A DNA stretch of 64,000 nucleotides, taken from the NCBI GenBank assembly GCA_002270295.1, contig NISF01000001.1, positions 1,645,129-1,709,128 on the forward strand, given 5' to 3'. This DNA comes from Enterobacter sp. 10-1 (lineage in GTDB: Bacteria; Pseudomonadota; Gammaproteobacteria; Enterobacterales; Enterobacteriaceae). Made by a program: the position numbers and the translations under genes. Each line of letters begins with the position of its first letter. Positions within the stretch are counted from its first letter, which is position 1. Below are positions 35,305 through 43,420 of the stretch, in pieces. The notes under the pieces were generated by a model. That model made no database searches. It was not told the DNA's origin and saw nothing but the letters and a program-made list of their open reading frames with translations.

Positions 35305-36240
35305 TCAACGCAGTTCGATAGCGTACTGCGATAAAGGTGTGATTTTTTTAACCAACTTATTGTTAAACAAAAACTGTTCGTAGGCTTCGTAGCGCGGCTT
35401 ATCAAGCGCCGCCGGATCGGTGGCGAACAGCGGTATCGTTTGCAGCCACGCCTGCTTGTTGAGCTCGGTATTCAGCTCCGGATGCGCGGCGGCGAAGGCC
35501 TGCCAGGTCTCCTGCGGGTGGGCGCGCAGCCAGGTCACGCCTTTTTGCAGCGCTACGAGGAATTTTTTGATTTTCGCCGCGTGCGCTTCATCCCGGTTGG
35601 CGACAATCACCAGCTCGTCGTAGGCCGGCACGCCGTAATCCTCTACGTTCATGACCTGCGGCTCTTTGCCCTGCAGCTTCAGCTCCAGCGCCTCAATATT
35701 GCGGTAGCCGCCGATAACCGCGTCGACCTGGCCGGCAAGCAGGGCGCTGGTCAGCTGGAAGTTAACGTTGATCAGCTTGATACTTTGCGGATCGATATGC
35801 GCCGACTGCGCCATAGTTGCCAGCGTCGCCTGTTCGATGCCGCTCACCGAGTAGCCAACCTTTTTCCCCTTCAGGTCGGCGGGCGTTTTGATGCTCTTAT
35901 CCAGCGCAATAATAGTGTTTAACGGTGAGTTAATCAGCGTCCCGACGCGCACCAGCGGCAGCCCCTCATCGGCGAAAAAATGCACCTGCGGCTGGTAGGT
36001 TATGGCCAGGTCGGCCTGGCGAGCGGCCACCAGCCGCGGCGGCAGCGCCGGGTCGGATGGCGGAATGATTTTGACGTCGAGGCCCTGTTCTTTAAAGGCG
36101 CCAATCTGTTCCGCAACCATAATCGGCGCGTGATCCGGGTTGATATACCAGTCCAGCACCAGGGTTAGCTTCTCGTTCGCCGCAGCGTGTGCGCTGATAG
36201 CCGCGCTGAGGGCCATCCCGGCAAAAATACGTTTATTCAT
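35305..36240 (-). CDS. thiY: Thiamine-precursor ABC transporter substrate-binding protein
   Basis: A 311-residue periplasmic protein with signal peptide MNKRIFAGMALSAAISAHA and the ThiY/NMT1-like pattern LTLVLDWYINPDHAPIMVAEQIGAFKEQGL, GVSGIEQ-like GYSVSGIEQATLA and LTSALLAGQVDAVIGGY. ThiY proteins bind the HMP precursor formylaminopyrimidine. It is the last gene of tenA-thiZ-thiX-thiY under a TPP riboswitch, so a role in salvage of pyrimidine precursors is well supported. Confidence 0.9.
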   Translation of the reverse strand: MNKRIFAGMALSAAISAHAAANEKLTLVLDWYINPDHAPIMVAEQIGAFKEQGLDVKIIPPSDPALPPRLVAARQADLAITYQPQVHFFADEGLPLVRVGTLINSPLNTIIALDKSIKTPADLKGKKVGYSVSGIEQATLATMAQSAHIDPQSIKLINVNFQLTSALLAGQVDAVIGGYRNIEALELKLQGKEPQVMNVEDYGVPAYDELVIVANRDEAHAAKIKKFLVALQKGVTWLRAHPQETWQAFAAAHPELNTELNKQAWLQTIPLFATDPAALDKPRYEAYEQFLFNNKLVKKITPLSQYAIELR

Positions 36241-36267
36241 GGTATTCCTTATTATCCGTACAGCTCA

Positions 36268-37008
36268 TTATTCCGGCGTCCAGTCGATCAGCCGGTGCAA
36301 GAAAGCGTCGACCGCCAGCCACAGCAGGACGGTCAGCAGCACTAAAATAAACAGGGCCGCAAAGCAGATGTCGGTCTGCAGCCGGGCGTTGGCGTTGAGC
36401 ATGACGTAGCCGAGCCCTTCGGCTGAGCCCACCCATTCGCCGATGATGGCGCCAATCGGCGCGACGGCGGCGGCCATCCGCAGGCCGGACCCCAGCGCCG
36501 GCAGCGCGGCCATCAGCCGCACGTGGCGCAGCTGAGCGCCAAAGGAGGCGCCCATCGTGCGGGCCAGATCGAGATAGTCGTGATTGACCCGCCGCAGGCC
36601 GTCAAAGAACGCGGAGGTGACGGGGAAGAAGATCACCAGCACCGCCATCATCACCTTGGCGCTCATTCCGAAGCCAAACCACAGCACCAGCAGAGGGGCG
36701 AGAGCGAACACCGGGATGGCCTGGCTGGTCAGCACCAGCGGCATCAGCCAGCGCTGCAGCCGCGGCGAGACGATCATGCAGAGCGCCAGCACCACGCCGA
36801 GCAGGACCCCGAGCAGCAGTCCGCTGAGAATTTCGCTTAGCGTCACCAGGGTATGCCAGCCCAGATACGCGCGGTTGAGCCACAGGGCGCCGGCGACCGC
36901 CGATGGCGAAGGCAGCAGAAAGGCGGGGATCCCGCTGCGGGTCACCAGCCACCAGACCAGCAGCAGGCCGCCAAATACCACCGCGCCGCGCAGGAGTTTG
37001 CCCCTCAT
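36268..37008 (-). CDS. thiX: Thiamine-precursor ABC transporter permease
   Basis: A 246-residue permease with about six membrane segments and an EAA-type loop around DYLDLARTMGASFGAQLRHVRLMAALPAL, followed by GEWVGSAEGLGYVMLNANARLQTD. ATG 37008 overlaps the thiZ stop (ATGA), which decides it over a longer in-frame start. It works with ThiY and ThiZ in uptake of pyrimidine precursors. Confidence 0.88.
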   Translation of the reverse strand: MRGKLLRGAVVFGGLLLVWWLVTRSGIPAFLLPSPSAVAGALWLNRAYLGWHTLVTLSEILSGLLLGVLLGVVLALCMIVSPRLQRWLMPLVLTSQAIPVFALAPLLVLWFGFGMSAKVMMAVLVIFFPVTSAFFDGLRRVNHDYLDLARTMGASFGAQLRHVRLMAALPALGSGLRMAAAVAPIGAIIGEWVGSAEGLGYVMLNANARLQTDICFAALFILVLLTVLLWLAVDAFLHRLIDWTPE

Positions 37009-37733
37009 CCGTCGGCCCTCATCAGCTGCTGCAGCAGTTCCGCCTGGCTGGCAAGCAGCGCGGGATCGTCCGCCGCCCGCGGCGGCAGGCCAGACAAATG
37101 GTGCGAATCGTCGATCCCGCCCGCGGACGGCGCGAGCACCAGCAGACGGTGGCTCATCCGACAAGCTTCCATCGGATCGTGGGTAATCAGCACCACGGTC
37201 CGGTCGGCCAGCAGCTCAGCCGCCAGGGTTTGAATGCGCGTGCGGGTGATGGTGTCGAGGGCGGAGAAGGGTTCATCCATTAAGACCACGGGGCGGTCTT
37301 CATACAGCGTGCGGGCCAGCGCCGCGCGCTGACGCATTCCGCCGGAGAGCGACGCCGGGCGATCGTCGGCGCACTGCTCCAGCCCGACCTGGCGCAATAA
37401 GGTTGTCACGCGCGAACGGTCAACGCGCTCCCCGCGCAGGCGCGCGCCGAGCGCTACGTTATCGCGCACGTTCAGCCACGGATAGAGCAGGTCCTTCTGT
37501 CCCATCCACGCCAGCCGTTTCGCCACGGGCAGCCCGTCGCTGGCGTAGACCTGGCCGGACGTCGGCGCCGCGAGGCCGGCGATGATGCGCAGCAGGCTGG
37601 TTTTTCCGGCGCCGCTGGCGCCCAGCAGGGAGACCCACTGCCCGCCGGGGATATCGAACGATAAATCCTCAAAAACGACCCGCGAACCGAAGCGTAACCC
37701 CAGTTCCCGGACGTGGATGGCCGGGGGAGTCAC
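37005..37733 (-). CDS. thiZ: Thiamine-precursor ABC transporter ATPase
   Basis: A 242-residue ABC ATPase: Walker A GASGAGKTS, signature LSGGMRQRAALARTL, Walker B VVLMDEPFSALD, switch His in LITHDPMEA. It overlaps tenA and thiX by 4 bases on either side, which points to tight translational coupling within the TPP-controlled operon. Confidence 0.9.
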   Translation of the reverse strand: MTPPAIHVRELGLRFGSRVVFEDLSFDIPGGQWVSLLGASGAGKTSLLRIIAGLAAPTSGQVYASDGLPVAKRLAWMGQKDLLYPWLNVRDNVALGARLRGERVDRSRVTTLLRQVGLEQCADDRPASLSGGMRQRAALARTLYEDRPVVLMDEPFSALDTITRTRIQTLAAELLADRTVVLITHDPMEACRMSHRLLVLAPSAGGIDDSHHLSGLPPRAADDPALLASQAELLQQLMRADG

Positions 37734-38425
37734 GCCGACGCCTCCGGTACCGCATTCAGCCCCATCTGCCAGAAGTTGGCCTCCAGGCGCGTGGCGGTGG
37801 TGAAGATGGCACTGAGCTCAGCGAATCTCGACTCGCCGCCGCGCTGCTGCCAGAGGGTTTCCAGCAGGGTGATCGCCGCGTTGACGCCGTTGAGATAGCC
37901 TTCGTCGCCATAGTTACGGATCCACGAGGCGTAGGGATTATCGCTCAGGCGGGTCTGCGGACTATGCAGCAGCCCGAGCCCAATTTCTGCGTAACCGGCC
38001 ACGCAGGGCATCAGCGCGGCCAGCAGATCCAGGGCGTCGTTGGAGTGGCCGATATCCAGCACGTAGCGCGTGTAGTTGATCGTCTCAGACGCCTCCGGCT
38101 CGGCGGCCATGATCGCTTCATCCAGCCCCCAGCCGGCGCAGTAGCCGACGTGCAGCGGCAGTTCGCTGAGGATGGCGTTCATCGAGGCCGCCGCGGCGCG
38201 CATCTCCGGCAGCGTGCGCAGCTTGCTGACCAGCAGGGCATAGCTGCGGGCAAAGTGGATCAAAAACAGATAGTCCTGCGTCAGGTAGCGGCGGAATGCG
38301 CGTTCGGGCAGGGTGCCGTCAGCCAGCTGATGTAAAAAGGGATGGGCGACGTAGTGCTGCCAGTCGCGTCCCGCCTGCTGGCGCAGACGACCGTAGATAC
38401 CTTGAGTAAATGCGGGAAGAATCAC
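37730..38425 (-). CDS. tenA: TenA-family aminopyrimidine aminohydrolase (thiaminase II)
   Basis: A 231-residue helical protein that hydrolyses aminopyrimidine products of thiamine breakdown to HMP. The active-site Cys is in LMPCVAGYAEIG, with YLTQDYLFLIHFARSYA in the N-terminal half and YASWIRNYGDEGY nearer the C-terminus. The start is GTG 38425, preceded 4 bases upstream by a very strong AGGAGG; no ATG is nearby. First gene after the TPP riboswitch. Confidence 0.92.
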   Translation of the reverse strand: MILPAFTQGIYGRLRQQAGRDWQHYVAHPFLHQLADGTLPERAFRRYLTQDYLFLIHFARSYALLVSKLRTLPEMRAAAASMNAILSELPLHVGYCAGWGLDEAIMAAEPEASETINYTRYVLDIGHSNDALDLLAALMPCVAGYAEIGLGLLHSPQTRLSDNPYASWIRNYGDEGYLNGVNAAITLLETLWQQRGGESRFAELSAIFTTATRLEANFWQMGLNAVPEASA

Positions 38426-38504
38426 AGGACCTCCTGATTAAGGGGAGATCCGGGCGTGCAGAAGTATGAACAGGCAATGGCGGAAAACTGGCAAAATTGC
38501 CGAC

Positions 38505-38590
38505 CCGTCCCTTCGCTGGCATGACCCAGATCAGGTTCAAAGGGTTCGGCTTACGCCATCTCAGCCCTCACGGGACACCCCTCGGTAGGG
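38505..38590 (-). promoter_or_regulatory. TPP riboswitch (THI element)
   Basis: On the minus strand the conserved blocks appear in order: GGGGTGTCCC, CTGAGAT (38564-38558), GAACCTGAT (38538-38530) with CTGGGTCATGCCAGC after it, and closing GAAGGGA (38514-38508). This is the standard thiamine-pyrophosphate aptamer. It lies about 80 bases before the strong Shine-Dalgarno and GTG of tenA, so TPP should repress the tenA-thiZXY operon. An AATTTTGCC stretch after the aptamer may be part of the switch. Confidence 0.95.
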
Positions 38591-39275
38591 CCATGTTATA
38601 CGGCATTCACTTTTTGATTACAATCCCGGCTTCGGGTCATTGCGCCAGGGGATTGCGCTCCGTTTAAGTGACGGTGTCACGTGGTCATTAGCTGAAAAGT
38701 GCACGACGGCCAGGGGCAGGGAAATTTTTATAGCTAATTAGTGTGATTTATCGCGCTTTTTTATCCAAAAGTAAGGCGAAAACCGGCCGCCGGCAATGGG
38801 GATCTCCGCGGCGCGTACTATATATTCTCATAGGCTGAAAGCCATTATTCTTCAGTGACCTGGGGAGTAAAAAACCATATCGCCTGGAGAGTGCATGAAG
38901 CCGCTATTCCCCCGGCAGTCGCTGGCGCCGGGCAGCCCCTTGAGCGCAGAGAAAAACAGGCGTCCGGCGAGAGAAAAAGCTCGCGGAAAGAGGTAAAGTG
39001 ACCCGCAGCAGATGGACAAAAAAGATACGACTAACTCTGTTGGTTTCCTCTCTCCAATTGAAATGAATTGAATAATAGGTACCAATGCTGGTCAGGAGCG
39101 GTGCGTAACGTTTTTTGCCAGCTCAGACACCGTCTGTGATTAAAAATGGGACTATAATTGGCGCTTCTGCGTCATCCCTTTGAACTCTCTGATTAATTTG
39201 ATTTTGCGCCAGCAGGCGATAAATGCTCATGTGACCGGATTACAGATAGACGATGTATAGAGGGTGGAGGGCGGC
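38591..39275. other. Long gap between the TPP riboswitch and the cyclase gene
   Basis: It holds a matS site (38668-38680), A/T-rich DNA around 38720-38830, and a plausible -10 box TATAAT at 39153-39158 for the cyclase gene. A 77-codon minus-strand frame at 38852-39085 has no ribosome-binding site and an unlikely composition, and is not called. Confidence 0.45.
38668..38680. other. matS site, copy 3
   Basis: GTGACGGTGTCAC, identical to copy 1 and an exact fit to the matS consensus. Located in the open gap upstream of the TPP riboswitch. Confidence 0.82.
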
Positions 39276-40514
39276 ATGCTATTAAAAGAATTAATTATTT
39301 TCGACCTGTTAGCCACCCCCGTCTGGGTGGTTCATCCTTTCAAAGAGCGCATCCTCTACAGCAACCAGGCCTCCAGAACCCTCAGCGGCGATATGTCGCT
39401 GGATGAGATGCGCAAAGGGACATTCTCCACCTGCCCGGAAGTGAGCCTGCAGAATTACCTCTATTACTGCAAAAATATTGCCGAGATTTTTGAAGTCTGG
39501 ACAATTAATTCCGCCGACGGCCAGACCTCGATTTACTGTAAAACCACGCTGATTAAATCAGAAGAATATGACACGCTGATTCTCTTCGAAGCGGTAAAGC
39601 TGCTGCAGCAAAATGAGTCTATCAATACCTCCTCCCGGCATTACCAGCGGCGCAGTAACGGTTTTTTCTCCCGCTTTTTTATGACCAACTCCGCGCCCAT
39701 GTTATTAATCGATCCTCACCGGGACGGCAGAATTATTGATGCCAATATTGCCGCGCTGCGCTTTTATAATTACACCTCGGATGAGATGCGGGCGAAGCAT
39801 ACCTGGCAGATTAATACTTTGGGCCGCGATGTTCTGCCGATCATGCGCAACGTCGCAAGCCTGCCTGGAGGCCATAAGCCGCTCAATTTCACCCATATTC
39901 TCGCCGATGGCTCCATTCGCCACGTTCAAACCTACGCCGGTCCGGTGGTGCTATACAATATTCGCCTGATGCTCTGCATCGTGCATGACGTAACCGAAGA
40001 GGTGCATTTAAGGCGCGAGCTTGAGTTTTCAGCTTCGCACGATCCGCTGACCGGTCTGCTTAACCGGCGTGAGTTTTATCGCATCGTTGATTCCGCTTCG
40101 TTTACAGCTGGCGGCTTCTGCCTGCTGCTGGTTGATGTCGATAACTTTAAGGCCATTAACGATAGCTACGGCCATCAGAAAGGCGATGAGGTTTTACTGG
40201 CTATTTCCCGGATCCTTGAATCGACGGTGACGCATCAGGACAAAATATATCGCTGGGGAGGCGAGGAGTTTCTGTTATTTCTTCCCGAACGCTCCATTGC
40301 GATGGCGCTGCAAATGGCGGAAACCATTCGCCTCGCGGTTAGCGGCCATCAAATGCCGGATCATCCCAGCCCGGTTACCGTCAGCATCGGCGTCGCCGAT
40401 CGTCAGGATGATGAAGAGATCGACCAGCTGTTCAATCGCGTCGATAAGGCGCTGTATGCGGCGAAGAAAGAAGGGCGAAACCAGGTGAAGCTGCACCTGG
40501 TGGAAAAATATTGA
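39276..40514 (+). CDS. PAS-GGDEF diguanylate cyclase
   Basis: A 412-residue protein: two PAS-like regions (about 10-110 and 140-240; NSAPMLLIDPHRDGRIIDANIAALRFYNYTSDEM in the second) and a C-terminal GGDEF domain (from about 255; HDPLTGLLNRREF, VDVDNFKAINDSYGHQKGDEVL, active site RWGGEEFLLFLPE, SIGVADRQ). The A-site is GGEEF, so it should make c-di-GMP. The RxxD inhibitory site normally 5 residues before is absent (HQDKIYRW). No membrane segment, so a cytoplasmic sensor. GGAGGG precedes ATG 39276. Confidence 0.9.
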   Translation: MLLKELIIFDLLATPVWVVHPFKERILYSNQASRTLSGDMSLDEMRKGTFSTCPEVSLQNYLYYCKNIAEIFEVWTINSADGQTSIYCKTTLIKSEEYDTLILFEAVKLLQQNESINTSSRHYQRRSNGFFSRFFMTNSAPMLLIDPHRDGRIIDANIAALRFYNYTSDEMRAKHTWQINTLGRDVLPIMRNVASLPGGHKPLNFTHILADGSIRHVQTYAGPVVLYNIRLMLCIVHDVTEEVHLRRELEFSASHDPLTGLLNRREFYRIVDSASFTAGGFCLLLVDVDNFKAINDSYGHQKGDEVLLAISRILESTVTHQDKIYRWGGEEFLLFLPERSIAMALQMAETIRLAVSGHQMPDHPSPVTVSIGVADRQDDEEIDQLFNRVDKALYAAKKEGRNQVKLHLVEKY

Positions 40515-40660
40515 GGCGCGGCGCGATGGGCCCCGCAATAAAATATTCGCCGCATAAATATATTTAGCCGTTTTTTTTAAATTCTTAGCAATATTTCTCC
40601 GGCTCATTCGTCTACCTCATCAGCAGTCACTTTTCACGACAGTCATGAGGTAGCAAGAAG

Positions 40661-41086
40661 ATGAGAAATTTAGATATGCATGAAAACCGCCGTCATTGCG
40701 GCTTTGGTCGCCACCGGATGGGCAAACCGCTGATCGTTGGCGTGGCGATCGTCGCGATACTCGGGCTGGTGGTGATGTCGCTGTGGAACGCGCTGCTGCC
40801 GGCCATTCTTGGGGTTAAAAGCATCGGCTTCTGGCAGGCTTTAGGTCTGCTGGCGCTGTCGCGGATCCTGTTCGGCGGCCTTGGCTTCCGCCCGGGCATG
40901 TTCGGGATGGGTCGCGAGCGTCGGCGCATGCATGAACGCTGGATGCAGATGAATCCCGAACAGCGCGAAGAGTTTATGCAGCGCTTTGGTCGCCGCGGCC
41001 ATCGCGGGCATTGCGGCTGGCGCGATCGCCGTAACGACCCCGCCCAGCCGGCAGACGATGCGTCTAAAACGACGCCGACCGAGTGA
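40661..41086 (+). CDS. Small membrane protein paired with a sigma factor
   Basis: A 141-residue protein with a His/Arg/Cys-rich N-terminus (HENRRHCGFGRHRMGK), one or two hydrophobic segments (about 23-46 and 55-75) and a basic C-terminal part with MNPEQREEFMQRFGRRGHRGHCGWRDRR. Its stop lies within a few bases of the start of the sigma-factor gene, so the two are co-translated. The domain arrangement would suit a membrane-bound anti-sigma factor or metal sensor, but I do not recognise a known anti-sigma fold and make no firm claim. Confidence 0.72.
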   Translation: MRNLDMHENRRHCGFGRHRMGKPLIVGVAIVAILGLVVMSLWNALLPAILGVKSIGFWQALGLLALSRILFGGLGFRPGMFGMGRERRRMHERWMQMNPEQREEFMQRFGRRGHRGHCGWRDRRNDPAQPADDASKTTPTE

Positions 41087-41091
41087 GCGAA

Positions 41092-41652
41092 ATGAAAGGC
41101 GCAACGACGGGAGAGTCACTGCTCGTTTCGGCGCTCAACGCCTGCCGCTCCCGGCTGAAGGCCTTTATCCGCGGCCGCGCCTCGGTACGCGACGAGGCTG
41201 ACGATATTCTGCAGGAAGTGACCTGGCAATTAATGAAGGTCGAGCAGCCGGTGGAGAACGTCGCCGCCTGGCTGTTCCGCGCCGCGCGTAACGAAATGAC
41301 CGACCGGGCGCGCAAAAAACGCGAGCTGCCGCTGGCGGACTACTTCAGCGGGGATGAGGAAGGAGAGTTCCCGGAAGATGAGCTGGCGGAGACCCTGTTC
41401 GGCGTGCCGCAAACGCCGGAGGACGAGTACCTGAAAGAGCTGCTGTGGGAGGAGCTGAACCAGGCGTTATCCGAACTGCCCGCCGCCCAGCGGGAGGTCT
41501 TTGAAAAGACCGAGCTGCTGGGCTACAGCTATAAAGAGCTGGCCGCCGAGTGCGGGGCCAGCGAGCAGGCCCTTCTTTCGCGCAAGCATAAAGCCGTGCT
41601 CTATCTGCGTACGCGCCTGCGCGCCCTCTATGATGAGCTGATAACCGACTAA
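41092..41652 (+). CDS. ECF-type RNA polymerase sigma factor
   Basis: A 186-residue sigma factor: region 2 around RDEADDILQEVTWQLMKVEQPVENVAAWLFRAARNEMTDRARKKRE and region 4 around ALSELPAAQREVFEKTELLGYSYKELAAECGASEQALLSRKHKAV, separated by a short acidic linker (GDEEGEFPEDELAE). The start is either GTG 41083, overlapping the upstream stop, or ATG 41092; the latter has GAG 4 bases before it. It forms a pair with the preceding membrane protein; targets are unknown. Confidence 0.87.
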   Translation: MKGATTGESLLVSALNACRSRLKAFIRGRASVRDEADDILQEVTWQLMKVEQPVENVAAWLFRAARNEMTDRARKKRELPLADYFSGDEEGEFPEDELAETLFGVPQTPEDEYLKELLWEELNQALSELPAAQREVFEKTELLGYSYKELAAECGASEQALLSRKHKAVLYLRTRLRALYDELITD

Positions 41653-41684
41653 GGCCTGGCCCAATCGCCGGGCACCGCGGTCAA

Positions 41685-41702
41685 TATCCTCAGGTGAGGA
41701 TA
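41685..41702. promoter_or_regulatory. HipB operator 1
   Basis: TATCC-TCAGGTGA-GGATA fits the E. coli HipB operator TATCC-N8-GGATA exactly. It is the farthest upstream of five and lies just after the sigma-factor gene. Confidence 0.82.
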
Positions 41703-41712
41703 TTTCATGATT

Positions 41713-41730
41713 TATCCCCACTAAAGGATA
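41713..41730. promoter_or_regulatory. HipB operator 2
   Basis: TATCC-CCACTAAA-GGATA, an exact match to TATCC-N8-GGATA, with its centre 28 bases from that of operator 1. Confidence 0.85.
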
Positions 41731-41740
41731 TCGCAGTCTT

Positions 41741-41758
41741 TATCCTCTTGTGGGGATA
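41741..41758. promoter_or_regulatory. HipB operator 3
   Basis: TATCC-TCTTGTGG-GGATA, an exact match, again with a 28-base centre spacing, which places operators 1-3 in regular helical phase. Confidence 0.85.
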
Positions 41759-41771
41759 TTTACGGCGAGCG

Positions 41772-41798
41772 TTGACATTATCCTCACCAGGGTATAAA
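41772..41798 (+). promoter_or_regulatory. hipBA promoter with imperfect HipB operator 4
   Basis: TTGACA (41772-41777) and TATAAA (41793-41798) form a promoter with a 15-base spacer. Between them TATCC-TCACCAGG-GTATA (41779-41796) is a HipB operator with one arm off by one base, the change that creates the -10 box. HipB binding here would directly block RNA polymerase. Confidence 0.65.
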
Positions 41799-41806
41799 CA
41801 GAGTCT

Positions 41807-41824
41807 TATCCCCACAAGAGGATA
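41807..41824. promoter_or_regulatory. HipB operator 5
   Basis: TATCC-CCACAAGA-GGATA, exact match, 10 bases before the hipB start codon and 28 bases (centre to centre) from operator 4. Confidence 0.85.
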
Positions 41825-41834
41825 GATAAAGACG

Positions 41835-42101
41835 ATGATAACGCCCCCGACGATCTACAGCCCGGCCCAGCTGGCAAACCATATCAAGCTGGTCCGGCAA
41901 AAAAACCAATGGACGCAAAGCGATCTGGCCCGCCGGATAGGCATTAAGCAGGCGACGATCTCGAACTTCGAAAACCATCCGGATAAAACCACCTTAACGA
42001 CGCTGTTTAAGATTTTACAATCTCTGGAAATGACGATGACGGTGTGCGAAAAGGGCGCGGCCTTTGAGCAAAACGATAGCCAACCGGATCTGGAGTGGTA
42101 A
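41835..42101 (+). CDS. hipB: HipB antitoxin and autorepressor
   Basis: An 88-residue XRE-type HTH protein, the length of E. coli HipB. HTH WTQSDLARRIGIKQATISNFENHPDKTTLTTLFKILQSLEM (about residues 28-68) and a C-terminal tail ending LEW, as in E. coli. It neutralises HipA and represses the operon through the upstream TATCC-N8-GGATA array. TAATG overlap of its stop with the hipA start gives coupled translation. Confidence 0.95.
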   Translation: MITPPTIYSPAQLANHIKLVRQKNQWTQSDLARRIGIKQATISNFENHPDKTTLTTLFKILQSLEMTMTVCEKGAAFEQNDSQPDLEW

Positions 42102-43420
42102 TGGCAACGCTCGTGACGTGGATGAACAATGAACGCGTCGGGGAGCTGATCAAGCTGAGCAACGGCGCGCATCAGTTCCGTTATGATCGACGCTGGATAC
42201 AAAACCCGCGCGCGCGACCGCTTTCCCTGTCGCTGCCGCTGCAGTTCGGCAACATCACCTCGGATGCGGTGTTTAACTACTTCGACAACCTGCTGCCCGA
42301 TAGCCCGCTGGTGCGCGATCGCATTGTCAAGCGCTACCAGGCCCGCTCGAAGCAGCCCTTCGATCTGCTGGCCGAGGTGGGGCGGGATAGCGTCGGGGCG
42401 GTCACCTTACTCCCCGTTGGCGACGCACCGGCGACCGGCGGCCTGACCTGCGAACCGCTCGACGACGTCCGGCTTGACGCGCTGCTGACGGCCTATCGCG
42501 CGGATATTCCGCTCGGCATGATTAACGGCCAGGAGGAGTTCAGAATATCGGTCGCCGGCGCTCAGGAGAAAACGGCGCTGCTGAAGATGGACGGCCGCTG
42601 GTGCATACCGACGGCGACAACGCCAACGACGCATATTATCAAGCTGCCGATCGGCGAGATAAGGCAGCCGGACGCGGTGCTGGATCTTAGCGAAAGCGTG
42701 GACAACGAATATTTATGTCTGGCCCTGGCGCGGGAGCTGGGCTTTGCCGTTCCGCAGGCTGAAATTATCACCACCCGCAGCACCCGGGCGCTGGCCGTTG
42801 AGCGCTTTGACCGCCGCTGGGCGCAGGAAAACACGCGGCTGCTGCGCCTGCCGCAGGAGGATCTGTGCCAGGCGTTCGGGATGCCTTCCTCGATGAAGTA
42901 CGAGTCGGACGGCGGGCCGGGCGTGGCGCAAATTATGGCGTTTCTGCTGGGCTCCAGCGAGGCGCTGAAGGATCGCTACGATTTTATGAAGTTCATCGTT
43001 TTTCAATGGCTGATCGGCGCCACCGACGGGCATGCGAAGAATTTTTCCATTTTTCTTCAGCCCGGCGGCAGCTACCGCCTGACGCCTTTCTACGACATCA
43101 TCTCGGCTTTTCCTGTGCTGGGGGGCGCGGGTTTGCATATCAGCGACCTGAAGCTGTCGATGAGCCTGAAAGCAACCAAAGGGCGGAAAACGGAGATCCA
43201 AACGATCTACCCACGTCATTTCCTCGCCACGGCGAAGGAGGTGGGATTTGCGCAGCAGCAGATGCTGGAGATCCTGCGCTATTTTGCCGATAACCTGCCG
43301 CGGGCGGTCGATGCGGTAAGGGCCTCGTTGCCGGGAGATTTTTCGCCGACGGTTTACCAGTCCATTATTTCTCACACCCTCAGGAACCATGCGCGGCTGC
43401 AAAGCGGGCTGGCGGGTTAG
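42101..43420 (+). CDS. hipA: HipA serine/threonine kinase toxin
   Basis: A 439-residue kinase that phosphorylates glutamyl-tRNA synthetase GltX and so induces dormancy and persistence. Key residues sit at the E. coli positions: autophosphorylated Ser150 in EFRISVAGAQEKT, catalytic Asp309 in GATDGHAKNFS, metal ligand Asp332 in TPFYDIIS. Positions changed in the high-persistence hipA7 allele are wild type (Gly22, Asp291). The gene overlaps hipB by one base and converges on the NrsF-like gene with a 4-base overlap. Confidence 0.95.
   Translation: MATLVTWMNNERVGELIKLSNGAHQFRYDRRWIQNPRARPLSLSLPLQFGNITSDAVFNYFDNLLPDSPLVRDRIVKRYQARSKQPFDLLAEVGRDSVGAVTLLPVGDAPATGGLTCEPLDDVRLDALLTAYRADIPLGMINGQEEFRISVAGAQEKTALLKMDGRWCIPTATTPTTHIIKLPIGEIRQPDAVLDLSESVDNEYLCLALARELGFAVPQAEIITTRSTRALAVERFDRRWAQENTRLLRLPQEDLCQAFGMPSSMKYESDGGPGVAQIMAFLLGSSEALKDRYDFMKFIVFQWLIGATDGHAKNFSIFLQPGGSYRLTPFYDIISAFPVLGGAGLHISDLKLSMSLKATKGRKTEIQTIYPRHFLATAKEVGFAQQQMLEILRYFADNLPRAVDAVRASLPGDFSPTVYQSIISHTLRNHARLQSGLAG

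Noticed and set aside
38852..39085. 77-codon minus-strand frame in the long gap before the cyclase gene
   Set aside because: No Shine-Dalgarno, no family resemblance, and the gap looks regulatory (matS, promoter elements).
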